A stretch of DNA of 55,959 bases from Promethearchaeota archaeon Loki_b31. GTDB lineage: Archaea > Asgardarchaeota > Lokiarchaeia > Sigyniarchaeales > SOKP01. The position numbers and the translations under genes were made by a program. The DNA lies in NCBI GenBank assembly GCA_005222975.1, contig NJBI01000015.1, forward strand, positions 1 to 55,959. The letters run 5' to 3'. The notes beneath the pieces are model-generated. The model saw nothing but the letters and a program-made list of their open reading frames with translations, was not told the DNA's origin and did not search any database. Each line of letters opens with the position of its first letter. Positions within the stretch are counted from its first letter, which is position 1. Below, piece after piece: positions 18,212 to 26,060 of the stretch.

Positions 18212-18766
18212 ATGAGTATTGAAAATGATATATCTGAAAAAAGATCTAAAGGTTATAACTTCGAAAATATATCTTTAAAAATTGCTTTAACCGCTATTAC
18301 AGCAGCATTATATATTGTTTTAGGTTATGTATTTCAAGCCATTAGTTTTTTAGGTTTGCAATTTAGAGTTGCAGAATTAATTGTTGGAATGTGTATTATT
18401 TTCCCACTTGAAGGTTTAATTGGCAACGTCATTGGTGTTTTTTTCGTTAATTTATCATCACCATTAGGCCCAATTGATCTTATTAGCTGTATTGTAAATG
18501 TTCCTGCACTTTATTGTATAATATATTTCAAGGATAAAAGAGGTTTAAAATTTCTAGGAGGAATTTTGTATGCTCTTATTATTTCCCTTTATGTTGCATT
18601 TATTTTGAACTTTGTTCTGTCTTTACCGATATTGCTTATGTTTATCCAAGTTTTAATTCCTGAAGTAATTTTAGCTACACTTGGGATTATATTATTTGAA
18701 AATATCAAAAGGGGATTAAATATAAATGATAAAATAAATAGAAAAAAAGAAGAAATTAGTTCTTAA
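18212..18766 (+). CDS. QueT-family transporter (ECF substrate-binding membrane component)
   Basis: This 184-residue protein has five to six membrane helices after a polar N-terminus of about 25 residues. The pattern 'QFRVAELIVGMCIIFPLEGLIGNVIGVFFVNLSSPLGPIDL' is typical of QueT S components, which are thought to import queuosine precursors with a shared ECF energising module. No ECF ATPase or T component lies in this window. GAGGT precedes the ATG. Its stop is one base from the convergent MFS gene's stop. A role in archaeosine or queuosine precursor uptake is plausible from the family only. Confidence 0.78.
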   Translation: MSIENDISEKRSKGYNFENISLKIALTAITAALYIVLGYVFQAISFLGLQFRVAELIVGMCIIFPLEGLIGNVIGVFFVNLSSPLGPIDLISCIVNVPALYCIIYFKDKRGLKFLGGILYALIISLYVAFILNFVLSLPILLMFIQVLIPEVILATLGIILFENIKRGLNINDKINRKKEEISS

Positions 18767-18767
18767 A

Positions 18768-20051
18768 TTAAATTTCTCCAGCACTTATCTTTTCGATATC
18801 TTTCGGTAAATATTTCAAAATTGGTATTAAAAGTAATGAACAACTCAACGCCATTATAGACAAGATAAGATATCCCGGGCTGTATTGATTATTAAAATGC
18901 AAAAATAACTGACCAAGTATTAATAAACTTATACTTCTGCCAAAGGTGTACGCAAGATAATTAAGAGAGTAAATCGTTGATCTAATTTGAGGAGGATTTG
19001 TTTCTCCTAGAGTAGCTTGCGTAAGTGGATCAATTCCTCCAAAAAGAAATGCGCCAATATATACTATAGCAATAAAAATAAAGGCTACAATAAAATCAGT
19101 GGAAATAAAGGTTAACGAGTACGCGATAATATATAAGCTGGAACCACCAATAAGACAAATTAAAACAATTTTCATCCTCCCATTTTTATCGGTTTGGCGT
19201 TTTTTATCGCCCATTTTGCCAAATAAGGGGCCACTAACAACCTGACTGCTAAAAACCAATATTAAAAAGATCGTGGCTAAACTTGAAGAAAGCATAAAGT
19301 CGTTTTTAAGCATCGAAATGAAAAATGAAGATATAGCACCAATAGAAATAAACATCACAAAATTAAAAATTAATAAGCCAATCGTCGATTTAATTCTCCA
19401 GATTTTTTGTAGATCTTTTATTTTTATCTTATAACTTAAATCAATATCAATATCTCCTGATGCTTTATTTAACTTATCCATTGCACCTCTTACTGGTTCT
19501 ATAAGGAGAAATAATAGCCCTGTACAAAAAAATCCGCTTATCGAAATAATAAAAATAGGTACCTGCCATGTGTAGAAATCGATTAAAAATCCCGATAACA
19601 TCTGCCCTAGCCCATTTCCTAAAACATAAACCGCGCTTAAAACACCGAATTTTCTTCCTCGATTTTCGGCGTCTACTAAGTCTACAATTAAAGAAAACGT
19701 TAAAGGTAATGCGGCTCCAAAGCCAATCGCTGTAAATAGTTGAAATATTAATAACGAATAGAAATCTGTAGCAAAAATAGTTAATAAAGTAAAAATTGAC
19801 CACTCAATAGTAGCAACGATTAACAAACTTTTGCGTTGGAATTTATCAGCTAAAACAGCCCAAATTAGCGAACTAAATGCTGCTACCATCAAGAACATTG
19901 AATTGATAACAGCAATTTGCTCTTCGCTACCTAAACTTAAAGCAAGCGTAAGCTCTCTTGCCATAGGAGTTATAATACTGAATAAAGCTGACGAAAAGAA
20001 AATCAATAGAATTAATATCTTTGTTGAATAATTTTTCGTTAGAATCACCAA
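18768..20051 (-). CDS. Major facilitator superfamily transporter
   Basis: This 427-residue transporter has twelve predicted helices. The MFS motif A region is 'WAVLADKFQRKSLLIVATIEW' between helices 2 and 3, repeated in the second half as 'LFGKMGDKKRQTDKNGRMKIVLI'. 'FGAALPLTFSLIVDLVDAENRGRKFGVLSAVYVLGNGLG' covers helices 4-5. The substrate cannot be assigned; the overall look resembles the spinster-like/UhpC-type group. TTG at 20051 or GTG at 20048 could be the start. It shares overall architecture with the MFS half of the protein at 35042-37324. It is convergent with the QueT-like gene. Confidence 0.85.
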   Translation of the reverse strand: MVILTKNYSTKILILLIFFSSALFSIITPMARELTLALSLGSEEQIAVINSMFLMVAAFSSLIWAVLADKFQRKSLLIVATIEWSIFTLLTIFATDFYSLLIFQLFTAIGFGAALPLTFSLIVDLVDAENRGRKFGVLSAVYVLGNGLGQMLSGFLIDFYTWQVPIFIISISGFFCTGLLFLLIEPVRGAMDKLNKASGDIDIDLSYKIKIKDLQKIWRIKSTIGLLIFNFVMFISIGAISSFFISMLKNDFMLSSSLATIFLILVFSSQVVSGPLFGKMGDKKRQTDKNGRMKIVLICLIGGSSLYIIAYSLTFISTDFIVAFIFIAIVYIGAFLFGGIDPLTQATLGETNPPQIRSTIYSLNYLAYTFGRSISLLILGQLFLHFNNQYSPGYLILSIMALSCSLLLIPILKYLPKDIEKISAGEI

Positions 20052-20138
20052 GTTAAAATATATCTTTAATAGTGATTATATCAAAGTTTTATTTAAGCCT
20101 TTAATTAATAAGGATTGAATTTTATTTGAGTTGGGTTT

Positions 20139-21350
20139 ATGTGGGTTAACGCTTGGGCATATATGAGGATGGATAAACAACAAAGATGGTGGAATTTTGA
20201 GTGGAACTTTAACGATACGGTTCAAAATCAAATAAATCTACCGGAAAAAGTTATAATTAAAGATGACACTTTAAGGGAGGGAGAAGAAACACCTGGTACT
20301 TATTTTACAATAGACCAGAAAATTGAAATAGCAAAACTTCTAGAAGAATTGGGCATCCCTGAAATTGAGGTGGGTTACGCTGCTGGTATCAAAGAACATG
20401 CTGATGCTTTTAAAGCTCTAAAGAAGGAAGGCATAAAAATGAAACTGTCTTCGCACGCAAGATTGTATGTTGAGGATGTTAAGAAAGAGGTTGACGATAT
20501 TTTGGCAGCAGAAGCAGATCATATAAACTTTTTACTTGTTCCCAGTCCTGTCTTAAAAAATAAAAATGATGTATTTAGTAGAATTACGGAGGGAATAGAA
20601 TATGCCAAATCGCAAGGCGCTTATGTCGCGTTCGGTTCTGGTCGTGTCATTCCAAAGTACTGGGAAAAATTTGTTACCTTGGCTTTAGATGCTGGAGTTG
20701 ATAGGATCGTTGTATATGACGGAAATGGATGCGCAACTCCTTTAGCCTTCAAAGATGTTGTTGAATTTACTAAAAGAATCGTTGGAGATATACCTATTGA
20801 AGTACACACGCATAACGACTTAGGATTAGCCGTTGCTACTACGCTTGCAGGAGTAGAAGGTGGAGCCGAAATAGTAGATGTTGTTTTTAACGGACTAGGC
20901 GATAGAGCGGGTAATGCTGCAACAGAAGAAGTAATAATGGCTCTCGAAATTCTCTATGGAATGGACTTAAATTTGAAACTAGAAAAAATTATGGAGATAT
21001 CTCAACTTATTGAAAAGTACAGTAAAACTCCATTGCAAGCCCATAAAGCAATTGTAGGGAAGAATTGTTTTATACACGAGTCAGATCTACATGTAGAACA
21101 AATATTAATTGGTAATTGGACTACTTGGGAATTATACCAACCGTGGGTTGTTGGACAATCTCGGAAATTAATATTTGGTGCAACAACCTTACAAGATAGA
21201 GCTATAAAAGCAAAATTAAATAAAATGGGATTAAACCCGAATAAAATGGATCTAAATGTTTTATTAGAAAAAATCCAAGAAAAAATAAAATTTCAAGATT
21301 ATATCTCGGAAAAAGAGCTTGAAGAATTAGCGAAAAAAGTAATTAAATAA
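20139..21350 (+). CDS. DRE-TIM aldolase, isopropylmalate/homocitrate synthase-like (copy 1)
   Basis: This protein (403 residues, or about 393 from ATG 20169) belongs to the HMGL-like acyltransferase/lyase family. The metal-binding start reads 'IKDDTLREGEETPG', where canonical synthases have RDTTLRDGEQSPG, so the leading Arg is Lys and the second Asp is Glu. 'VHTHNDLGLA' (H223, H225) supplies the other metal ligands, and 'GDRAGNAATEEVIMAL' matches the synthase core. There is no C-terminal LeuA regulatory domain, as in NifV/homocitrate synthase-sized members. A Trp-rich N-terminus ('QQRWWNFEWNF') recurs in the next gene. The substrate is uncertain; citramalate, isopropylmalate or homocitrate synthesis are candidates. 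Confidence 0.82.
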   Translation: MWVNAWAYMRMDKQQRWWNFEWNFNDTVQNQINLPEKVIIKDDTLREGEETPGTYFTIDQKIEIAKLLEELGIPEIEVGYAAGIKEHADAFKALKKEGIKMKLSSHARLYVEDVKKEVDDILAAEADHINFLLVPSPVLKNKNDVFSRITEGIEYAKSQGAYVAFGSGRVIPKYWEKFVTLALDAGVDRIVVYDGNGCATPLAFKDVVEFTKRIVGDIPIEVHTHNDLGLAVATTLAGVEGGAEIVDVVFNGLGDRAGNAATEEVIMALEILYGMDLNLKLEKIMEISQLIEKYSKTPLQAHKAIVGKNCFIHESDLHVEQILIGNWTTWELYQPWVVGQSRKLIFGATTLQDRAIKAKLNKMGLNPNKMDLNVLLEKIQEKIKFQDYISEKELEELAKKVIK

Positions 21351-21364
21351 TTTAGGTAAGTATC

Positions 21365-22603
21365 GTGAAAGAGAAAACTAAATGGTTCAATGAAAAGTGG
21401 TGGGTTTCGCCTTTAAATTACGATCCTGAGTTAAATAAGTGTTTTAATTTTCCAAAACAAGTTTATGTTAGGGATTCGACAATTAGAGAAGGGGAAGAGA
21501 CTCCTGGTGTTTATTATACATTGGACGAAAAAATAAAAATTGTTGAGATGTTAGAAGAATTAGGCGTTGAGCACATAGATTGTGGGTACATCGGCCAAGT
21601 TCAAGATCAATGGGAATTAGCTAATCAAATCAAGGAATTAGGAATGAAAATAAAAACATATTCTCATTTGAGCACAAATCCTTCACGATGGACAAATGAA
21701 ATACATAAGTCTTTAGAAGCTAAGTTAGATTATATTGGTTTTGGTATAGTTTTGACTGAATGGCAACTTCAATTATTTACAAGAGATAACAACATAACAC
21801 CCGAAGTCATGATTAGTTTGATTCCTTCCGTGTTAAAAAGAATTAAAAGGTTTGGAGGTGAAGCTATATTAGATTGCGTCGACGCTACTCGTTCAGATTT
21901 CTCAATTTTAAAAAAAGCTATAGAAAAAGGGGTAAAAAACGGCGCAAAAATGATAATGTTATATGATACCGTTGGAGCTTGTAATATTCCTGCCATTTCC
22001 TATATGTTTCAGCAGTTGAAACCTATTGTAAAAGAAATTCCCCTTGGAATTCATGTTCACGACGATTTTGGGTTAGGAACTGCATCTACAATCGCTGCCG
22101 TGGAACAAGGCGCGCAATATATGGATCTAGTAGTTAATAAGCTAGGGGACAGGGCGGGAAACACCTCTTTAGAAGAAGTAATAATATCTTTAGAAATGCT
22201 CTATGGTATAGATACAGGTATTGATCTATCTAAACTATACAACCTAAGCAAACACTTAGAAAAAGTCTCTGGAGTTCCTTTACCTTATAACAAGCCCGTT
22301 GTAGGGAAAAACACGTTTTTACACGAAAGCGAGCTCCATGTTATGGGAGCGTTAGAAAAAGAAAAGTTTTGGATGTGTTTTACTCCCTATAAACCAGAAA
22401 TCGTAGGACAGAAAGAAAAAATAATATTTGGTCCGACTACGCTTCATGGCGACGCTATAAGAATGAAATGTGAACAGCTAGGCTTTAAAAATTATGAAAA
22501 ATTTATTAACGAGATAATGGATACGACCCATACTATTATTACAAAAAAAAAATACATAAATGAAAAAGAGTTAGAAGAATTAATACAGAAAATTATTAGA
22601 TAA
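21365..22603 (+). CDS. DRE-TIM aldolase, isopropylmalate/homocitrate synthase-like (copy 2)
   Basis: This 412-residue paralogue of the preceding gene starts at GTG 14 bp after it, so the two are one operon and may form a heteromer. It keeps the Arg in 'YVRDSTIREGEETPG', but the metal motif reads 'HVHDDFGLGTAST' where copy 1 has HTHND. 'GDRAGNTSLEEVIISL' and 'VVGKNTFLHESELHV' are shared with copy 1. No regulatory domain is present. The complementary differences between the two active sites suggest divided labour or different acyl acceptors. The exact reaction cannot be read from sequence. Confidence 0.82.
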   Translation: MKEKTKWFNEKWWVSPLNYDPELNKCFNFPKQVYVRDSTIREGEETPGVYYTLDEKIKIVEMLEELGVEHIDCGYIGQVQDQWELANQIKELGMKIKTYSHLSTNPSRWTNEIHKSLEAKLDYIGFGIVLTEWQLQLFTRDNNITPEVMISLIPSVLKRIKRFGGEAILDCVDATRSDFSILKKAIEKGVKNGAKMIMLYDTVGACNIPAISYMFQQLKPIVKEIPLGIHVHDDFGLGTASTIAAVEQGAQYMDLVVNKLGDRAGNTSLEEVIISLEMLYGIDTGIDLSKLYNLSKHLEKVSGVPLPYNKPVVGKNTFLHESELHVMGALEKEKFWMCFTPYKPEIVGQKEKIIFGPTTLHGDAIRMKCEQLGFKNYEKFINEIMDTTHTIITKKKYINEKELEELIQKIIR

Positions 22604-22657
22604 TTTTCCTTTTCATAGTGATCAAAAAAGCTGTAAATTTAATTCCTATATTAGAGC

Positions 22658-23977
22658 GTGCTAATCATTAATCAGCAGACATTAAATGATTTAGTGAAAT
22701 TATTATCCAAATTTGTTGAGAGAAAACCTGGTACTCTTTCTGGGAGTTACCGTAGCAACCCTCAGATTGTTCATTATTATTACGAAATTATTCGATATTG
22801 GAATAAAATAAATTATATTTTAAAGCGAATGCTTAATTCTACAAATAAACATCTCGTTTCTGGGAGTTCTGATATTGCTAAGTATTTAATTGCTATCTAT
22901 CGAATTGTATGGGAAAAGGAAAATACTTTAAAAACTGTAAAAGAACTCAATCTAACCAAACAACAATCGAAACTTCTTAATAATATTGAATTCTTTTCGT
23001 GGAAGCAAGCCTTAAAAGGAAAAAACGAGGTCGAAAGATTAAGTTTAGAACTCGCAATTCCGTCTTTTTTAATTAATAAGTTATTACCTATAATAGGCGT
23101 TAAATCTATAAAAGAAAATTTCGAACCTTTGAAAAATGTGGAAGGTAGTGAGACATTCACATTTAGAACTAACGATTTATGGAATGAGAAATCGAATCAT
23201 AATTCAATAGATCTTATTTTGAAAGATTTAGAAGAACGCCATATTAGTTTTAAACAAGATATCCATTTTCAAAGATTGTTCCATACTAGTTTAAAAGATA
23301 AAAAGAATATCATATTAAGTAAATCGTATAAAGATGGTAAACTAGTTATCCAAGACAAGGCATCTTTTACGGTCGTTAATTTATTACATCCTCATCCTAA
23401 CGAGCTGATATGTGATATGTGCGCGGCTCCTGGGATCAAAACAAGTATTATTGCCCAATTATCTCAAAATCAAGCAAGGATTATAGCTAGCGATTTTAGC
23501 ACATCCAGGTTGAATGTTATGAGACAAATTTCAAGAAATCTAAATGTATTAAATTCTCATTTGATAAATTCAGACAGTATTAAATTACCTGTTAGATTTA
23601 CTAACTTTTTCGATAAAGTTTTGTTAGACGCACCTTGCACTGGAAGCGGGACGTTTTCTACGAACCCCGAGCTTAAATGGCGGCAGAATGAAAGATTTCT
23701 ACATCAAAATGTTGTGCTCCAAGAGAAATTGCTTAAAAGCTCTATCTCTCTCTTAAAACATTCCGGCATTCTCGTTTATTCTACATGTAGTCTTTATCCT
23801 GAGGAAGGCGAATTGCAAATTTTAAAAATATTAGACGAAGTTAAACCCATCAAACTTCCAAATTGGTTTTCTCCTAGCTATGAAATTAAAAACCGACAAA
23901 TTCCTGGTACAGGAAGATTATTTCCCGCAATACATCAAACTAAAGGCTTTTTTATAGGAAAATTCAAAAAAAAGTGA
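22658..23977 (+). CDS. RNA cytosine-C5 methyltransferase (NSUN/RsmB family)
   Basis: This 439-residue enzyme starts at GTG. The N-terminal 150 residues are helical, like the NusB/RsmB-type RNA-binding segment. The SAM domain has 'CDMCAAPGIKTSIIAQL' (motif I), and both family cysteines are present: C327 in 'LLDAPCTGSGTF' (motif IV) and C377 in 'YSTCSLYPEEGE' (motif VI). It should methylate C5 of cytosine in tRNA or rRNA. It follows the aldolase pair by 54 bp on the same strand but is not functionally related to them. The family is certain and the RNA target unknown. Confidence 0.9.
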   Translation: MLIINQQTLNDLVKLLSKFVERKPGTLSGSYRSNPQIVHYYYEIIRYWNKINYILKRMLNSTNKHLVSGSSDIAKYLIAIYRIVWEKENTLKTVKELNLTKQQSKLLNNIEFFSWKQALKGKNEVERLSLELAIPSFLINKLLPIIGVKSIKENFEPLKNVEGSETFTFRTNDLWNEKSNHNSIDLILKDLEERHISFKQDIHFQRLFHTSLKDKKNIILSKSYKDGKLVIQDKASFTVVNLLHPHPNELICDMCAAPGIKTSIIAQLSQNQARIIASDFSTSRLNVMRQISRNLNVLNSHLINSDSIKLPVRFTNFFDKVLLDAPCTGSGTFSTNPELKWRQNERFLHQNVVLQEKLLKSSISLLKHSGILVYSTCSLYPEEGELQILKILDEVKPIKLPNWFSPSYEIKNRQIPGTGRLFPAIHQTKGFFIGKFKKK

Positions 23978-24020
23978 TTATAATAATACTTAAGCAACTT
24001 TTTTTAAAGGTGGATTTAAG

Positions 24021-24830
24021 ACGACTAGGTCAAAATTTTGGACTGTAGGGCAAATTGACGCTACGGGAGTAAAAGGACCCCATGAAAAGGAATTTGAAGA
24101 TATAAGCAACGCAAATTATTCACTTTTCACGGATATTGATAAAATTAAGCTCAAGAATATAATAACAGAGGATATTGGAGGAAAAATAGAAAATATCGGA
24201 TTTGACGAAGATTGGACGATTACTTTAGAAATGTTTCCCGAAGTAATTATTCATTTAACTTATTCTTATTTTGGAGATGAATTTGGGAATGGTATTACGG
24301 CCGAATTTAAATGTTTTTTTTCGGGAGAGCGAGTAACCTTAGTACCCGGTGAAGACAGCATAACTTATGTTGATATTATTTTCAATTTTTTGGAAGGGAT
24401 GATAAAAAATAAAGAACCCTTTGAAAAGTCTTACGATAAAAAAACTGAACTAATGCAAAAGGTATTAATCCAAAGAAAAGAGCCCTTCAATTTATTAAAA
24501 GACGAGGATCAGAAAGATTTAGCGTCTTTTTTAGGGGCAGAAGTTTGGAAAACGGGTAACGAATGGCGAATCAAAAAAGAAGTTTTTCCAGATATTTTTA
24601 TAGAATTAGTTTATGATAATCAAGAGGGGTTAGATATTTCCTATTCTGGTAAGGCTCTTCTTAAAAAAATCGGAAGTTATCACATGGAATTAGTAGGAAT
24701 TTTCTTAATTAATCATGTGCTACGTTATATTACACTAAATAATCTCGAAAAGCAGTTACCTGATATATGTTATATAATGTTTTCAAGATTTTTTACTAAA
24801 CAAAAAAATTGGACTCATAGAAGAACTTAA
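24021..24830 (+). CDS. Unknown two-repeat protein, probable ACG start
   Basis: The reading frame is open from 23994 to the stop at 24828-24830. The first ATG (24231) would leave 199 residues, but the upstream stretch looks coding ('KFWTVGQIDATGVKGPH'). It also completes the first of two internal repeats: W-x-I-x-x-E-x-FP-x-(V/I)-x-I-x-L-x-Y occurs at 'WTITLEMFPEVIIHLTY' and again at 'WRIKKEVFPDIFIELVY'. The first repeat begins before that ATG. No ATG, GTG or TTG exists upstream in frame. AAAGGTGG at 24006-24013 lies 7 bases before ACG 24021, a plausible start giving 269 residues. A frameshift is the alternative. No family was recognised. It is convergent with the longin/wHTH gene. Confidence 0.6.
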   Translation, partial: TTRSKFWTVGQIDATGVKGPHEKEFEDISNANYSLFTDIDKIKLKNIITEDIGGKIENIGFDEDWTITLEMFPEVIIHLTYSYFGDEFGNGITAEFKCFFSGERVTLVPGEDSITYVDIIFNFLEGMIKNKEPFEKSYDKKTELMQKVLIQRKEPFNLLKDEDQKDLASFLGAEVWKTGNEWRIKKEVFPDIFIELVYDNQEGLDISYSGKALLKKIGSYHMELVGIFLINHVLRYITLNNLEKQLPDICYIMFSRFFTKQKNWTHRRT

Positions 24831-24846
24831 GAATTTAAAAAAAATA

Positions 24847-25401
24847 TTAGATAGTTGTCCATAATATAGTTCTACCTTGCTTACGAGCACGTTTTATTTT
24901 TTTAGAGCTTTCTAAACCAGACATTACTTTCCAGATTTGTGAATTGCTTAACTTGAAATACTTTCTTAGTTCTGGGGTTGACATTTCTGTACCGTTTAAT
25001 AAATTTACAATTAACCTCTTAATTTCTTCAATTGTATCCTCGCTAGATTCAACCGGTGTATCATTTTCATCTTCCATAAGATCCATTTCATGGACAATTC
25101 TTGAAGCAACTTTATTAAGTTGTTTAATGTTGTTATCAATACCACGAGGTTTCATGAACAAACAGCATAATTCTAAATCTTTTGGAAACGCAACAATGTA
25201 AAAATTATCGTATAAAATAGCTCGTGGTTTTTTACCTGCATTACCTCCTCGAAATGCTAGATAAAAATTCATAGCGAAATCTTCAAGGTTCATTAAATTG
25301 GTAGGTGCTCCATATTCTTTTTTCCACTTGAGAAAAGGACCGTCTATCATATCAAAACCTATTAAAGCCGCACCAAAAAGCTCTTTTTCGTTAAAGTTCA
25401 A
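24847..25401 (-). CDS. Longin/roadblock-like protein with C-terminal winged helix
   Basis: This 184-residue protein has two parts. Residues 1-115 ('GAALIGFDMIDGPFLKWKKEYG', 'AILYDNFYIVAFPKDLELCCLF', then the helix 'IKQLNKVASRIVHEMD') have the strand-helix-strand pattern of profilin-like longin or roadblock domains, which bind small GTPases. After an acidic linker (about 116-125), residues 125-184 form a winged helix ('MSTPELRKYFKLSNSQIWKVMSGLESSKKI') ending in a basic wing. Its start overlaps the GTPase gene's end by 11 bases, so it is translationally coupled to that GTPase. It may be an effector or regulator linking the GTPase to DNA or protein binding. The domain call is by pattern, not by search. 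Confidence 0.65.
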   Translation of the reverse strand: MNFNEKELFGAALIGFDMIDGPFLKWKKEYGAPTNLMNLEDFAMNFYLAFRGGNAGKKPRAILYDNFYIVAFPKDLELCCLFMKPRGIDNNIKQLNKVASRIVHEMDLMEDENDTPVESSEDTIEEIKRLIVNLLNGTEMSTPELRKYFKLSNSQIWKVMSGLESSKKIKRARKQGRTILWTTI

Positions 25402-25927
25402 TTTCTTTTAATCTCCTCCTTATTGCAATTTGTTTCAATTCTTTTCTAATAATATCCATTAATTTAATTCTATTATTGGGATTAATAGCCGTAAATCCAT
25501 ACGTCTTAACTCGAAGAATATCTTCTACGCGATTCGGACTCATGCGACCATCGCTCTTTTGCAAATCTTGTTTGTTTGCTATTGCTATAATTGGGCATTC
25601 TTTACCGACAAAATGCGCAGCGTAATTAATTAATTCTCGTGAATTTAAAACATTACGCGGAGTCGAATCAGTTATGATAAAGATTACATCTGAACCTAAA
25701 AGATAATCTTTTGAATAAGCCTTAAAGTACGACCTTTGCCCCCCCATATCCCATATACGAAGATAATAATCGTCTAATTTGACCGTTTTTAAATCGAACC
25801 CATGGGTTGGCAAATATAATCGATCGATCGAATCCTTAGAGAGAAGCTTTAACATAGTTGTTTTGCCGACTGCAGGCGATCCTATGAAGGTAACCTTCAT
25901 CAAACTTTTTATTTCTGAACTCAACAT
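25391..25927 (-). CDS. Arf/Arl-like small GTPase
   Basis: This 178-residue GTPase (169 from M10) has all five G motifs: G1 'GSPAVGKTT' (16-24), G2 'PTHGFDLKTV', G3 'WDMGGQ', G4 'NKQD' and a weak G5 'TAI'. PTxGF, WDxGGQ and NKQD together are the Arf/Arl/SR-beta hallmark rather than the Ras/Rab form (DTAGxE, NKxD). The catalytic-type Gln after GG is present. There is no N-terminal Gly for myristoylation and no C-terminal Cys for prenylation, so membrane attachment must differ from eukaryotic Arf. It is followed with an 11-bp overlap by a longin/roadblock-like wHTH protein. Such GTPases are expanded in Asgard archaea. Confidence 0.88.
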   Translation of the reverse strand: MLSSEIKSLMKVTFIGSPAVGKTTMLKLLSKDSIDRLYLPTHGFDLKTVKLDDYYLRIWDMGGQRSYFKAYSKDYLLGSDVIFIITDSTPRNVLNSRELINYAAHFVGKECPIIAIANKQDLQKSDGRMSPNRVEDILRVKTYGFTAINPNNRIKLMDIIRKELKQIAIRRRLKEIEL

Positions 25928-26060
25928 TTCTTAAATCATTAAGAAAAGAATATATTTAATAAAAAAAAGAGCAAATAAATTACATATATCTATATAATAT
26001 CGACATATTATGATTTTAACATAAAAGAATCAGAAGTGTTAAAAATCCAAAAATTTAGAG

